Positions 11,547 to 23,057 of a stretch of DNA of 64,000 bases are shown piece by piece. Below the pieces are notes generated by a model. It ran no database searches. It was not told where the DNA came from and saw nothing but the letters and a program-made list of their open reading frames with translations. How positions within the stretch are numbered: position 1 is the first letter of the stretch; each line of letters begins with the position of its first letter. A program made the translations under genes and the position numbers. This DNA is from Acanthochromis polyacanthus (Eukaryota > Chordata > Actinopteri > Pomacentridae): NCBI RefSeq assembly GCF_021347895.1, contig NC_067132.1:4902268-4966267 (forward strand), read 5' to 3'.

Positions 11547-14002
11547 TTTACTGTAACTGTATGCACAAAATTGCACCAAGCTAATTTCTAAACTGCCCTG
11601 AATGCTTGCGACAGGCAGTTTTGGCCAAATTAAAGCTGAAATACTTGTATTTGAAGCCTACAAAAGGCAATTAAAAGTCTGTGCATTGCTCTAGAAATCA
11701 TGGTGCAGTCACACACTTCACAAATATAAGCACATCCACATGAACCTAATATCACTGCCTCACGTACCAGAATTAGAATACTCTGCACCAGTCAAGACTT
11801 TACTGATGCCATCTCTGCAGTTCCTTCTAAATTCAGATCCCACTGCTAGAGCTAATTCACAACTCTGCTATTTCTCCAAAGGCAGGAAAGTGGACCACGT
11901 CAGGCCACCTATTCAGAGGCGTCCTTGTTTTACTGCTTTCTGTCCTCTTTCCCAGATATTTGGTGCTTGAAAAGTAGAATTCTACTTTTCAGTCGTTGGT
12001 TTTGGCTCAAACTCTGCTCTGACTCACAGGGCCTAAGACTTCTCTGTTTGCTGCTGTCTTTAATCAAACTGGATTTGGAACAGTTTATTCATATCTTTCT
12101 ATTCATATCTTGCACTGCACTGTAGCTGTGCTGCAATGTTTTTTTTTTTTTATGTTATTTCTCTCTTAAATCTGCTTATCTTCTCCATCTAGACAGATCT
12201 GTGCTGCATTCTTCTGATCCAAAGAGCATTTTAAAACAAACGGCCTTGTTTTGGAACGGAGGTATACAACATTGTTCACCTTTATTTTCTCTTCCAAATA
12301 ATTCATTTTTTGTCCTGTTGACCTCCATTTATTGATGCCACAGCTTCATCTGAGCTCAAGTCATTAAAAGCAGTCATTTGTTCAACTGCTGCACTCGTCT
12401 AAAATGTTTCTGTCAACGCCTGTCACACTGAAATATAGCATGATTCTGAGATACTTACATAACCACTGAAAGTCTATCTCCATCTTGCATGTATGTAGTG
12501 TCAAACTGTTTCCATTTGTTCTTTTCCCAACACTGAAGAAGCATGTAAGCCATCCGCATGCAACTAGAAAACAACATGGTGTCTGAAGTTGTTATTCTCA
12601 CATAGAAATCACACATATTCTTTCAGCTTTGCTTTTGTGTGCATGAGCTGCTTTTCGCTACCAACCAACCTTGCCTGTGAGACAACCAAAGGTAAAGTAC
12701 GAGCTCCTGTGCTATTTTTAGAAAACAACAAAGGCAGAACATTTGTAAATTATTAGTTGTTTGTGTAGATGTGAATTTTAATTGCTGAGCAAAGGGATGA
12801 ACTGGAAAAAAGCTGTTCTGTAGCACAGCACAGACATTTAGTTTGGACAGTGGCTGTATCATTTCATTTCTTCATCACTATCACTAAAAGCTTCTTCCCA
12901 TCATGGCTTTCTTGACAAGGTCACTGTGTCTTTACAAGTCATTTGGGCTGAATTTACAGCCTGATTCTTCCAGATAAAGAGGTGAAGCTCAAGGGAAAGC
13001 GAATGCTGAGTGAAACAGATTTCCTTGGCAGATTTGGAGACATTTAAATTTCATAGAGTGTCTCTGGGTTTAGAGCTGCACATGATGCCACTCTGAGTTA
13101 GAATTTCTCCATCCTGCCTTCTTCCTGAGTGACTGCCGGCTGAGATGTGTGCAGGTATAATGAGTGAATGCATGCATCTGAGCTAGTGGAGACCTTTGCA
13201 GGCTTCCTCGGTGCATGCTGGGATAGAGGAGAGCCATACTGAATACTTTCCATTTTGTCCTACTTAACCTAACACAACACTCTACATTTTGCCAAAATGT
13301 TTTTGGCTCGGTGAAATGGTGATGTGGAATATCGATTCCAGGCCAGTGAGGGAGTCAGGTTCAGTGAGGCAGGGAGGTCAATCACCACAGCACCTCCACA
13401 GGGAGCTCAATCTGGCTTACTGCCAGTTCCATCTATTGCCTGATCCCAGGCTGGCTGGCTGTGCCTTTGACTCGCCTGCTTGCCTGCCTGGTGACTCTGT
13501 TCTAAAACTTGCCGTCTGATTTGCTTGTCGACTGATACAGGCTCTTGCTGCCTGTCTTCCTGCCTGAGCCGTGACCGGGTTTGTGGCTGACTGGCTGCTT
13601 AAATACAAGTGGATGTCATTACCGTGCAGCTTGACTGTTCACCCGTGAGTGAGGGTAAATGTGATAACACAGTCTAGTGAGTAATGGAAAAGCTTCAAAA
13701 TTACCATCCACCACATTTAGAAGGACCAGGCAGCAGTTCTGTATGTTTTAGCCAACATTACTGCCACCATTTCCTAAACCACATCGCCATAACTGACAAG
13801 AGGAACAAACAGCTGATTAGGGCTTGATGTGGGGCTCACCAGGCACACTTATACTGATTGTTTAGCATTCTTTTATGATTACTGTTTCTTTCTACAAGCA
13901 AAAATACTGGTTCTCTGAGTGTTTCAGCATTTGTCAGCATCCAGTTTGCACATGTTGCAATGTGAAATGACAGTGATGGAATTTAGCTCATGTATGCACA
14001 TA

Positions 14003-14335
14003 CGATACCATTCCAGAGTTTGAGGTCACTTTTTTCAGTGAAGATCACATTAAATGAATGATAAATCCAGTGTAGACATAGTTAATGTGGTAAATAACTA
14101 TTGTAGCTGTAAACAGCTGATTTTTAATGGAATATCTCCATAGGGGTACAGAGGAACATTTCCAGCAACCATCACTCCTGTGTTCTAATGCTACATTGTG
14201 TTAGCTAATGGTGTTGAAAGGCTCATTGATGGTTAGAAAACCCTTGTTCAGTTATGTTAGCACATGGATAAAAGTGTGAGTTTTCATGGAAAACATAGAA
14301 TTATCTGGGTGATCCCAAATTTCTGAACGGTAGTG
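14003..14335 (+). mobile_element. Tc1-type MITE family C, copy 1
   Basis: A 333-bp non-autonomous element flanked by TA. Its ends read CGATACCATTCCAGAGTTTG and, inverted, CACTACCGTTCAGAAATTTG. The body has no coding capacity and includes AACATTTCCAGCAACCATCA and TGTGTTAGCTAATGGTG, shared with 17936 and 62509. Short A/T-rich inverted ends with TA duplication mark it as a Tc1/mariner deletion derivative. Confidence 0.85.
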
Positions 14336-14337
14336 TA

Positions 14338-17300
14338 TGTAGGTATGAGTCCATGTGCTGTACTTGTACTTTCTCTGAGTACTTTATTTTGATGTCATTT
14401 CTTGCTTTTACCCTGCTACATTTTGTATTTTTCACTCCAATGCAAATATTTGGGAGCTTTAGTTCCCAGATGATTCATGAATTATGACTTCTCATTCAAA
14501 AATGCAGAGTTTATTCACAGAAAATGAACAGAAAACTTTTTTAAAGAGCCCCATTATGAGATTCTGATCAGAATAACAAATACTGCCTTAAAAACAGAGA
14601 GGCAAGCAATCAGTGGAAAGAAGTGTCTCTGTGGCCTCTCAGAAAGTGTGAAAGATGTCACATCATGTCACATTAATGCCATTAACAGCAGCCGGACAAA
14701 AGCCTTTGCTTAGTGTTTGGCACAAAAATGCAAGATGAAATTTTGCTCAGACCTTAAAAGAACAGTCTAATGGGATCTTTTTTTCCCTTGTCAAATGAGG
14801 CCAAGATCAATTTATTAGGCTCGAATGGGGTTCAGCTGGTTTGGCATAAACCTGACCAGGATTAACAGAGTGAACACATAGTCCTTTCAGTGAACCATGT
14901 AGGAGTGTGTACAAAAGCTGAAGGGGAGATAATATTTATAGGTGGCATCAGGAATGTCTGTGAATGCACCAGAATACTGACAAGATGACTCTCAGTCTGC
15001 AGAATGTGGACAGAGGAACAATGTTCCAGCATGGTGCTAAAATCACACAAGAGTTTTCTAAATGTTACTTTGTCCTGCACCTTGTAAAGTGTGAACTTGC
15101 ACAGCACATTATGGAAGATCCCTGAACTTGAAGTGACATGCTGACATTGCGTGCGACTGCTTGAGCAACAGAAATGCGCCCGTGAACAACAGTTGTGCTG
15201 CTTCTAGCCACCTACTGGAATGATGACTCATTGGTGTTCTTTCCTTAGACATATGCAGTCGAGGCAGTTTAAAAAAAATATGGTGGCTCTTAAAAACAAG
15301 GTCAGTGATTTTTCTTTTTTTTTGTTCGGATGAATGCTTATGCAATCAAGCTGAGTCCATATTTGTTTTTCTTTCATGCGGGAACCAGGCTGGCCTCAGG
15401 GGTGGAGGGACAAGTCTGGCTTAGGGGACATTTTTCTTTCCTTTTTTTTCCACATTCGGCTCCGGTCACCTCTGAGCTTTGAGAGAACAACACTGCCAGG
15501 ACCGATGGAGGCCGAGCTGTGATCTAACAGCAGCTGACACACTGGTGGGGAGTAGCTGTGAACAAACCACTCTGCTGCTGCTGCTGCTGCAGCCGCTCCA
15601 CCAGCCACAGTCACATTCCCCCATCTGGAAAGTGCCTCATTGTTTACAGATGCAGCAATGCGGAAAAGGAAAATATCTGCACTCTCCCAGGTTTAATTTC
15701 ATCTCAGCCCATTTACCTATTGTTGCTCATCTGCCTCAAACCTGAGCGAAGCAGTAATAGAACTCTGTCGCCCTCAGCCGTAACACCTCTCTGCCGCTCA
15801 GAGAAGGCGGCTAAGGCTGCCTGAGCAGCCACAGAGAGGAATTTATCAGTGTCAGACACACCGCACAGAGGACTCACCACAACACAGTTGTCAGCATAAT
15901 TTGGCTGCCTCATAATCTCCGACTCTGCAGCCCTGGGGATTATTCAACTTTTTACCTCTATTCAGTGGCAAGTAATATCTTTGTGTGTTTTGCTGCAGGG
16001 AGCAGAGGCCATCTGAGCCCAGAGCAGGGCTGGCTGTGTTTGAACTGTCTGACCAGTGGAGAAATGATTGGCATTTATAGATGAGCAGCAGCAGCACAGT
16101 TAGAACAGAGATGGATGGTCGGAGAAATGATGAGAGACAATTTACACAAAGCCACCAGAGGGTAAAATGGATGCTGTGTAGGGACCTGTGCTGCTAATGA
16201 CGCAGCATGGATGTTCACTATCAGGATGTGGATACTGCAGTAATAAAAGATAAAGGGACATTTAGACTATGTTATGCATTTATCTGCTGTCAGCAATTCA
16301 ACTTGTGCTATGAGAGGGTTTGATTTTGTAACTTTTATGGCATTATTTTGGACAGCACTGACAAATGGGGCTGTCCTGTTGCTAGAAATGTCATTTCACA
16401 AAATGCTTCCACTGAATGGTCAGTTTTAGAAGGTTTGAGTGGAAACAGGCAAAGGGAAAATCAATTATTTACAAAAGTGATTATGTTTTTTACATAATAT
16501 TAATACAGCTCTGCATCCCACAAATACATTCCTTAACTGCATTCAGAAGACATTTTTGACATCTTTGGAATGTTTGAATTTGTTCCGTTTATCTGGTTTC
16601 AACATATTTCAGATAATTTTAGTTGTAAAACCTGACTACATGGTAATAACTCTTGTTGATAAAGTTGTGAACCCTAGCAGCAGTTTGCGTGTTGTGTATT
16701 TTTCCTTGCTTAACAGTGAGTTTTGTTCACATTTGTCCAAGTATTCCACTGAGAACACAGCATGCCTCAGCAGAACTATCCTCCATCAGCTTAATGTGCA
16801 CGTTTGCACCAAGACAACTCAACAAGCATGTGACAGAAACACCAGTAAAAGAACAGCAGCCTCGCTGTGCTTGATGGAGGACAAAGGTAATAATGTATTC
16901 CCTGCATTAAAGCTGAATGTAATTATTTAAAAATGTAAAAGAGCTTCTATGACAAATACAAACTGGAATAAACCTCAGGACTGGTGTTTTATTAAGGAAA
17001 TTAAATGATTCACTTGAAGCCAGAACTTGCAGCTTTCTTGTGCAACCAGAGCAACCTCCAAATATTTAATCAGGCAGCTGAAAGAGTGATAATTTAATGG
17101 TGTTAGCCCTGAGATGAGACATTTCTCTTTCTTGACAGAAGTATGGGCTGACCAAGATTTACATTTGTAAAAATATTTTACTAGAGCTGGGACTTTAACA
17201 CATTCATTTTGATTAATTAACTACAGAAAAAAATAATGTGGAAAAAAAACAGAAACCTTTTACTCTTTTGTTACACAAACAGTTCAGCAAAAAGTATTTC

Positions 17301-17933
17301 TGAAAGCATTTGAGGTGAGAAATAAGCTGTGCAGCAGCTGAATCTGTCCTTGTTTTAGTTGAACAACGGCTATTTCAGACAATACAAATACTTTAGGGTG
17401 CGTCTGCTGCCCGCTCTGAATTGGCATGAAGTAGAAGTCACGTGTACTTTATGCAAATGACACTGGAACGCAGCTGGAAAGGCTCTGCAACACAACCAGC
17501 ATGCAACATGGAGCGTTTCACACAGACAATGAATGGGATGCAAGAAGTAACGATCCTGTGGACACGGAGCTATGACGGTCCTGGTACCAGCAAACGGTGT
17601 AACATCCCATAATAGATGACTTTCAACACATTTAAAGTGCTTGAGTTTACAAAAAGTCCTAAAATGTTGAATATAAACGCTATAAATGCACTTTGAATTT
17701 GCAGCAGACAGATGAAAAATGCAGATAAATAGAAATGAAACATTTTTGTTGTTTACCTTCACATATATGTCTGTTCTTCCATTCACTTGAAAAGCTTTGC
17801 TTATTGTGTATTAATAATAAAAATAATATTGCTATTTGAAAAAAATATGATTTATCGTGATTGATTTATTACAAAGCCTCTAACTGATAAGATTCCTTTT
17901 TATAATCACATCCTACACTATTTACCACGTATT
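14338..17933. other. no gene seen
   Basis: Unique-looking sequence with a short (CTG)n run at about 15572-15590. Frames at 15396-16097 and 16556-16930 overlap on opposite strands and have no recognisable domains. Confidence 0.5.
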
Positions 17934-17935
17934 TA

Positions 17936-18304
17936 TACTACCGTTCAAAAGTTTGGGCTCACTTAGAAATGTCCCTTATTTTTGAAAAAATAAAAAAAAC
18001 AGTTTCTTCCATTCCTAAAATTAATGATAAATCCTTAGACATTAGACATAGTTAATGTGGTAAATGACTATTGTAGCTGTAAACAGCTGATTTTTAGTGG
18101 AATATCTCCATAGGGGTACAGAGGAACATTTCCAGCAACCATCACTCCTGTGTTCTAATGCTACATTGTGTTAGCTAATGGTGCTGAAAGGCTCATTGAT
18201 GATTAGAAAACCCTTGTACAGTGATGTTAGCACATGGATAAAAGTGGGAGTTTTCATGAAAACATGGAATTGCCTGGGTGAGCCCAAACTTTGGAACGGT
18301 GGTG
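17936..18304 (+). mobile_element. Tc1-type MITE family C, copy 2
   Basis: A 369-bp TA-flanked copy. The left end is TACTACCGTTCAAAAGTTTG and the right end, inverted, is CACCACCGTTCCAAAGTTTG. The body is closely similar to 14003-14335. It is the better-preserved copy at the termini. Confidence 0.9.
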
Positions 18305-18365
18305 TACATACTTTTAGTTGCGTGATAACCATTAAGTAGTGTAGCAGTGAGTGTAATAAATCTGG

Positions 18366-18780
18366 AAAGGAGTTTACTAGAGCTTTATCTAGCCTGAGTT
18401 GCTGAGGCAGGGAGTTCCAAAGCCTGCAGCTCTCAGCCTGCAGCCAGAAGACCCTTTAATAAGGTGATTTTTAAGAAGCACCAGAGGAGTCCTGCTTGAA
18501 GATCTCTACAGCACTATCTCATGGGGGATGAACATTTCTAAAATACAGCTGGAAGCATGGCCGTGTAGTGCCTTAAATATTAACACTAAAGTCTTAAAAT
18601 CAATTTGAAAACTCACAGGTATCCAGTGAAAGAAGCACAAAAGGATGGAATGTGTTCACATCTCCAATTAGTTAAAAGCCCAGCAGCAACATTTTGGGAG
18701 TGCTGGAGGCAGGAGGTCGACTTGTGGAGGATCTCTGAACACGAGAACACAACAGCACAGGAAACGTTTTGAAACGTAGG
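18366..18780. repeat. degenerate interspersed repeat
   Basis: The run GGGAGTTCCAAAGCCTG, CCGTGTAGTGCCTTAAATAT, AAATCAATTTGAAAACTCAC, AACATTTTGGGAGTGCTGGA matches the order of segments in a repeat common in fish genomes, but strongly diverged. Class not determined. Confidence 0.5.
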
Positions 18781-19562
18781 CTGGAGGTCTGATGGCAGGC
18801 ACTATTTTACACTCCACCGTTTGGGAAAGTAACTCATTTCATTTTTTCTGCTAGATATTGCTCTCTTTTTAAACCAAGGTTAAATCCAATCTTGAACATG
18901 TGATGGACTTTAAAGATGATGGAGCCTTCCTGCATGAGTGACCATGGAAAGCCTGACTGCCACACAAAGAGGACAGCACACATTTGTACAACATTTGATA
19001 GTACAGTTTACATTTATGATCGTCAGTATTCTTCTGCATCATGGGGCAACCATGTCATACCAACCTTTCAGCATATTGTGATTCAACTCTTCTGAAAGGA
19101 AACTAGACTTGTGCACCTCGTCTTGTCTCTGTTTTCAGGCTTGTTGTGATGGCAGACTTTGGCCAATCACAGAGAGGATTTAGCTTTGACTTCATTATCT
19201 ATGCATGATTGAATCGTGTGCAGTTCTTTTTTTTCTTTTTTAGAGTTCTGCCTCCTTTAGCTTTAAACCCTGGCTCTGATGTGCTCGTATATGATGTAAA
19301 TCCTAAATTGCAGCTTTTTTGATTTGCAAACTGCTTTGTTTCAAATAGTGATTTTCATCTGAACTGCATTAAACACACTGCTGTGCTCCACTATTGTATA
19401 CCATCATGCTGGAGTCTATTCTTGGATATCCTGAATCTCAACAAAACAACCCCTTTAAAAATAGGTGATTCACTAAAGCATGAGGAAGGTTACAGACCAG
19501 GTTCTAAAGTCGTAGTGAAAAGTCTGGCTACATTATGATGTAACCCTCCCCTGTGGCCTTAC
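18781..19562. other. sequence 3' of the vstm2a-like exon
   Basis: This begins with the donor site of the 19563 exon and is presumed intron. No continuing exon was recognised here or further left. Confidence 0.6.
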
Positions 19563-19899
19563 CTGAGCCGGGGTTGTGTTTGTCTGTGTTGGAGGACGTG
19601 TGAGAGGTGGAGGTGGAGGCCACCCTCTGGTCTGAACTCATGTTGTCCTGGCCCAGAGATGAGCTGGACTTTCTCGGCTTCTTGTCTGTCAGGTGCAGCG
19701 GGGAGCTCTTCTTGGGAGGCTGCAGTGGTCGTCGAGGCCTGGCTGTGGCGTTGACCTTCAGCCAGGCTTGGGCTTTGTACTCCACAATCTCTCCGTAGTT
19801 AGCTCGCGTCACCCGGCACTCGTACAGTCCTTCATCACTCTTGCTGACTCTGGAGATCTGCAGCTTGTGTGAGATGTCATTGCCCTGGACTTTCACTGT
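19563..19899 (-). CDS. vstm2a: vstm2a-like gene, internal exon: second half of V-set Ig domain plus Ser/Lys-rich linker
   Basis: Seen: an open frame of 337 bp on the minus strand, preceded by a CACAG acceptor (AG at 19900-19901) and ending at a textbook CAG|GTAAGG donor (GT at 19561-19562). It enters in phase 0 and leaves one base over. It starts TVKVQGNDISHKLQ, then has the Ig F-strand signature DEGLYECRV with the cysteine that closes the V-set disulfide, then YKAQAWLKVNAT, which includes an N-glycosylation sequon. A basic, serine-rich stretch follows (KKSS, DKKPRKSSSSLG), ending in HNPGS. Known: VSTM2A in mammals is a secreted V-set protein reported to act in adipocyte commitment and in BMP and Wnt signalling. 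Inferred: VSTM2A fits better than VSTM2B or VSTM2L because of the NYGE and KVNA segments as I recall them. If the donor is skipped, the frame runs only to a stop at 19528. A teleost duplicate is possible. Confidence 0.85.
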
Positions 19900-22800
19900 C
19901 TGTGTGAGTAATTAAAAGAGACCACAGTGTCACAACAGGGGATGGCATGATATAATACCACAAAGTTTCAGGATTTGTCACGTCGTTTTATTTTGCAGTG
20001 GCACTCTTGCGCTGTGGCTTTCAGATGGATGCTACCACATCTTTCCCTTCAGGCTGACTTATGAAAGTGATCACACTGGAGCCAGTATTTTTTTTGTTTG
20101 TTTATTTGCATGCAAGCTTGAGCACAAAGTGTAGTGTTGTTTGTGAATGTAATTTGATGAGGCAGTTTTGATGATTAAAGGTAATTTTCTGGAAAGTCCA
20201 CTGAAAAAGCGACTGCAGATAAACTAATTGGATGTAATGTGTGCTTTTGTCGATGTCTCAAATGAAGATTCTCAATCACGGTGACACAGCTATATTGTAA
20301 ATCCAATGTCATCATAAAGCAGTCGAGATCATTGATTCCCAATGCCTGCAAAGACCTAACGCAACCAGAAATGAACAGTAAAGCGGATACCTTAACCACA
20401 TAAACGCCAGTTGTACTTAGTGAACCTTTCCAATGAACCTGATCTAATCTCTTCTCTCTGCACCGACATCAGATCACATCTGCTAACAAATCCTAACCAG
20501 CCATCTATTATTAAAGGTTGAATGTGTGGCACATTTAACAGAGAGGCAGCCTTGTACTGCTATGACTACAGTGGATCACCATGTTTCATTTCTGTTGTAT
20601 TCAATTTGGAACTGTAGTGAAGACACTTTTGGAACAAGTTCAATAACATCAGCGTCACTGATTCATTGTTATATGGCTCTTTTGTACTTTCTATTTTATA
20701 GTTTAACTAAAGCTGCAGAATTTCTTAAATCTGATCCGGAAACAGAAATATATTCTATGTCAAAACAAAGAGAGTCCAAGGTTTTTATTCAGACTGTACA
20801 GCTGACGAGCTGTTACTGAGTTTGCTGTTAATGTTTTTGTGGTAGAACTTTCACAGAACTGTTGAGCATGTTACGTCTCTGTAAGTGACCATGCAGAGCA
20901 AACTATGGGCCAATTCCATGAATGAAGACAGCCAGACAAAATGGAGGCGTTTCTTTCTATGCTGGGAGTGTTTACCTGGGACTGTAGAAAGCTCTACGCC
21001 AAAGGGTCAAACTCATTTTAGTTCAGGGGCCACATTCAGCCCAATTTGATTTCAAGTGGGCTGGATGAGTAAAATCAGAGCAACCGATAAACAACAAAAA
21101 CAAGACAAAATATTACAAGAATGACGAAAGTGGTGAACAAGATGACAAAAAATGAGACAAACAACATGAAACAAAACAAAAAAGAGACAAAAATTAGACA
21201 AAAAGCTACAAAGTGTCAAAAATGGACAAATAACACAAACAAGGCAAACAGTGACAAGAGTGTGAAAGAACATGGCAAAAACTATACACAAAAATGAATA
21301 AAGCAAAACAGAAAATGACAACAAAATAAGACAAAAATCACAAGCAACACAAAAAGGAAACAAAATGACAAAACCGAAAAAGAAAACAACAAAAATATGA
21401 AACAAACGACAAAAGTCAGACAAAGTCAGAAAGTACACTGTCAAACAGAATGTGTGCTTTACCCTGAAATAACCAACCAAAATCATTCATACTTCATTTC
21501 ACTCACACGTGGTTGACTAAATTCTTCAACCTTTGATTTTTTTGTTAATTTCTAAACTTTTTGTCAAATTTTCAGTCTCTTTTGTTTTGTTTCATATCGT
21601 TTGTCTCATTTGTTGTCATTTTATTTCTCATTTTTGTTGTTTTGTGTCTTATTTTTGTAATGTTTTGTCTTATATTTGTTGTTTTTTGCCTTTTTTTATC
21701 TCACTTTTGTCACTTCGATCATAATAAAATCAATGAAAACACTATTGTTCACTTCCAGATGTGACTAAATGTTGTTCCTTTGTAGACACTCTGTGATCTG
21801 GAAGTTGTGATGTGGAAATGATAAACTGAGGATGAATGTGGATGGAACTGAACTAATTCTTCTTGATGAATTCTAGGTTGTTCATGAAGTTTATAAAAAT
21901 AATTCCTTAAAAGTGAACATTTTCAGAATGTGCTTTTATGGACTAAAACAAAGGAAATGTGTGATTTGACTGGTCTGGAACACATGAGCTCAAATTGGGC
22001 TGAATATGGAAGCTGAACTAGAATGAGTTTGACTCCCCTGCATTAATGGTGGACTGCATACTTAAAATAAGATGACATAATCATACATCTTGGGTATGGT
22101 TTAATTGCAGGGGTTGGAAATTTCAAAGGTGAACATTCCACATTCCACGCCTGAAGCATGCTGTGATGCTACGTGTGAGCAATCAGCTTTGCTCACCCCA
22201 AGCAGCTCTTTAATTTGGCAGTCAGCATATGAGCCTTTGCACCATTGGCATAGTTTAATTGGATACGTTAATGACACATGATGTTTCAGATGCAGCATTC
22301 ACTAATTTGACCACAGAAGTGTGTCCTTTTGCTGTACGCAGTCTTACTGTGCTGTTAGAGCTCTCACTTCTTTGCCTAGTTGAGGTGCATGAAATTGTCT
22401 TGGGTTTCCCATTTTAAACTCTGACATCAATAATTGTTCCATTCTACATTTTCAGGAAGGTCAGAGATGTTTGAGTTGCAGGTTATCTGGAACACAGCAT
22501 TGCAGTTTCTATTGGTAATAATAGCACTGCACCAATTAATTCATGAAACTCAGAAATACAGCAGCTTCATTGCTAGAAAGACATTGTACAGAAGGAAGAA
22601 GAGGAAATGATGACCCAGTTTCTGATAAACTGGCATTTACAAGTTAGCTTGATCTTCAGTCTGTCACATTCCATTACACATGACTGTCTGCCTATCTGAG
22701 GGCTCCACTGAGGTCACTGAGTAGAAGGCTGTGTGCTGCACTGCATGGCACAGAAAGCACATACAGAGCAGCAGGGGGAAAAGGGGGCAGAATGGCTGCT

Positions 22801-23006
22801 GGAGCATGAGTGCAGGAAGGGAACCACTCTGACAGTAATAATACACTGCCACTGATTTCACTGATTAGCTCCTTTCTTTGGTTGAAGGTGTATTATTCAG
22901 GGAAATCAGCTGCTGTTGTGTTTGCTCAGAATGAAACGCTGCCAGCTTGGGCCATGATGCCACATCGTAGGAAAGCACTGAGCTAAAACAGAGTTCTTCA
23001 ACTTAC
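19900..23006 (-). other. intron of the vstm2a-like gene
   Basis: This 3,107-bp phase-0 intron lies between the two vstm2a-like exons, with GT (23005-23006) and AG (19900-19901) ends on the minus strand. Its centre is a degenerate hAT-like element with two inverted satellite arms (20999-22040, listed separately). The remaining parts, 19900-20998 and 22041-23006, contain no coding signal that I can support. Confidence 0.8.
20999..22040. mobile_element. hAT-like non-autonomous element inside the vstm2a-like intron
   Basis: The left end reads GGTCAAACTCATTTTAGTTC, then GGGGCCACATTCAGCCCAAT. The right end, inverted, reads CAGGGGAGTCAAACTCATTC, then TAGTTC and CCATATTCAGCCCAATTTG. The terminal inverted repeat is thus about 50 bp and imperfect. 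A CAGGGG terminus is typical of hAT transposons. No 8-bp target duplication survives. The interior is two A/T-rich satellite arms in opposite orientation (about 21080-21440 and 21530-21725). The 144-codon frame at 21052-21486 is translated satellite. Confidence 0.65.
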
Positions 23007-23057
23007 ACTTATTTTTGTCCCCTCGTCATCAGGATCAGGCTCTGGTATCATCTCCAT
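23007..23057 (-). CDS. vstm2a: vstm2a-like gene, 17-codon internal exon of the V-set domain
   Basis: Seen: a 51-bp exon too short for ORF calling. Its acceptor is TTTCCAG (AG at 23058-23059) and its donor AGT|GTAAGT (GT at 23005-23006). It reads MEMIPEPDPDDEGTKIS in phase 0 on both sides, so it joins cleanly to TVKVQGND of the next exon at 19899 across a 3,107-bp intron. Known: human VSTM2A has a comparable segment, a leucine/proline stretch, DPD..DGTKIS and then TVKVQGNDISHKL, linking the two halves of its Ig domain. The methionine is internal, not a start. The matched phase and the order on the same strand make this a strong call despite its length. The preceding exon, which should hold the first Ig cysteine and the IQWW motif, was looked for up to 64000 and not found. 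Confidence 0.85.

Larger units (their letters stand above)
9611..14002. other. no gene seen outside the listed repeats
   Basis: Mostly unique DNA. At 13380-13600 there is a CTGGCTGGCT/GCCTGCCTG-rich patch with frames on both strands, judged to be low complexity. Confidence 0.55.

Noticed and set aside
15396..15614. Poly-Ala minus-strand ORF
   Set aside because: Caused by a short CTG run and overlapped by an ORF on the opposite strand.
16556..16930. 124-codon plus-strand ORF
   Set aside because: No domain or splice support; composition follows the local A/T bias.
21052..21764. Phe/Cys/Leu-rich ORFs of up to 144 codons resembling membrane proteins
   Set aside because: Translated T-rich satellite arms on both strands; hydrophobicity follows from base composition.
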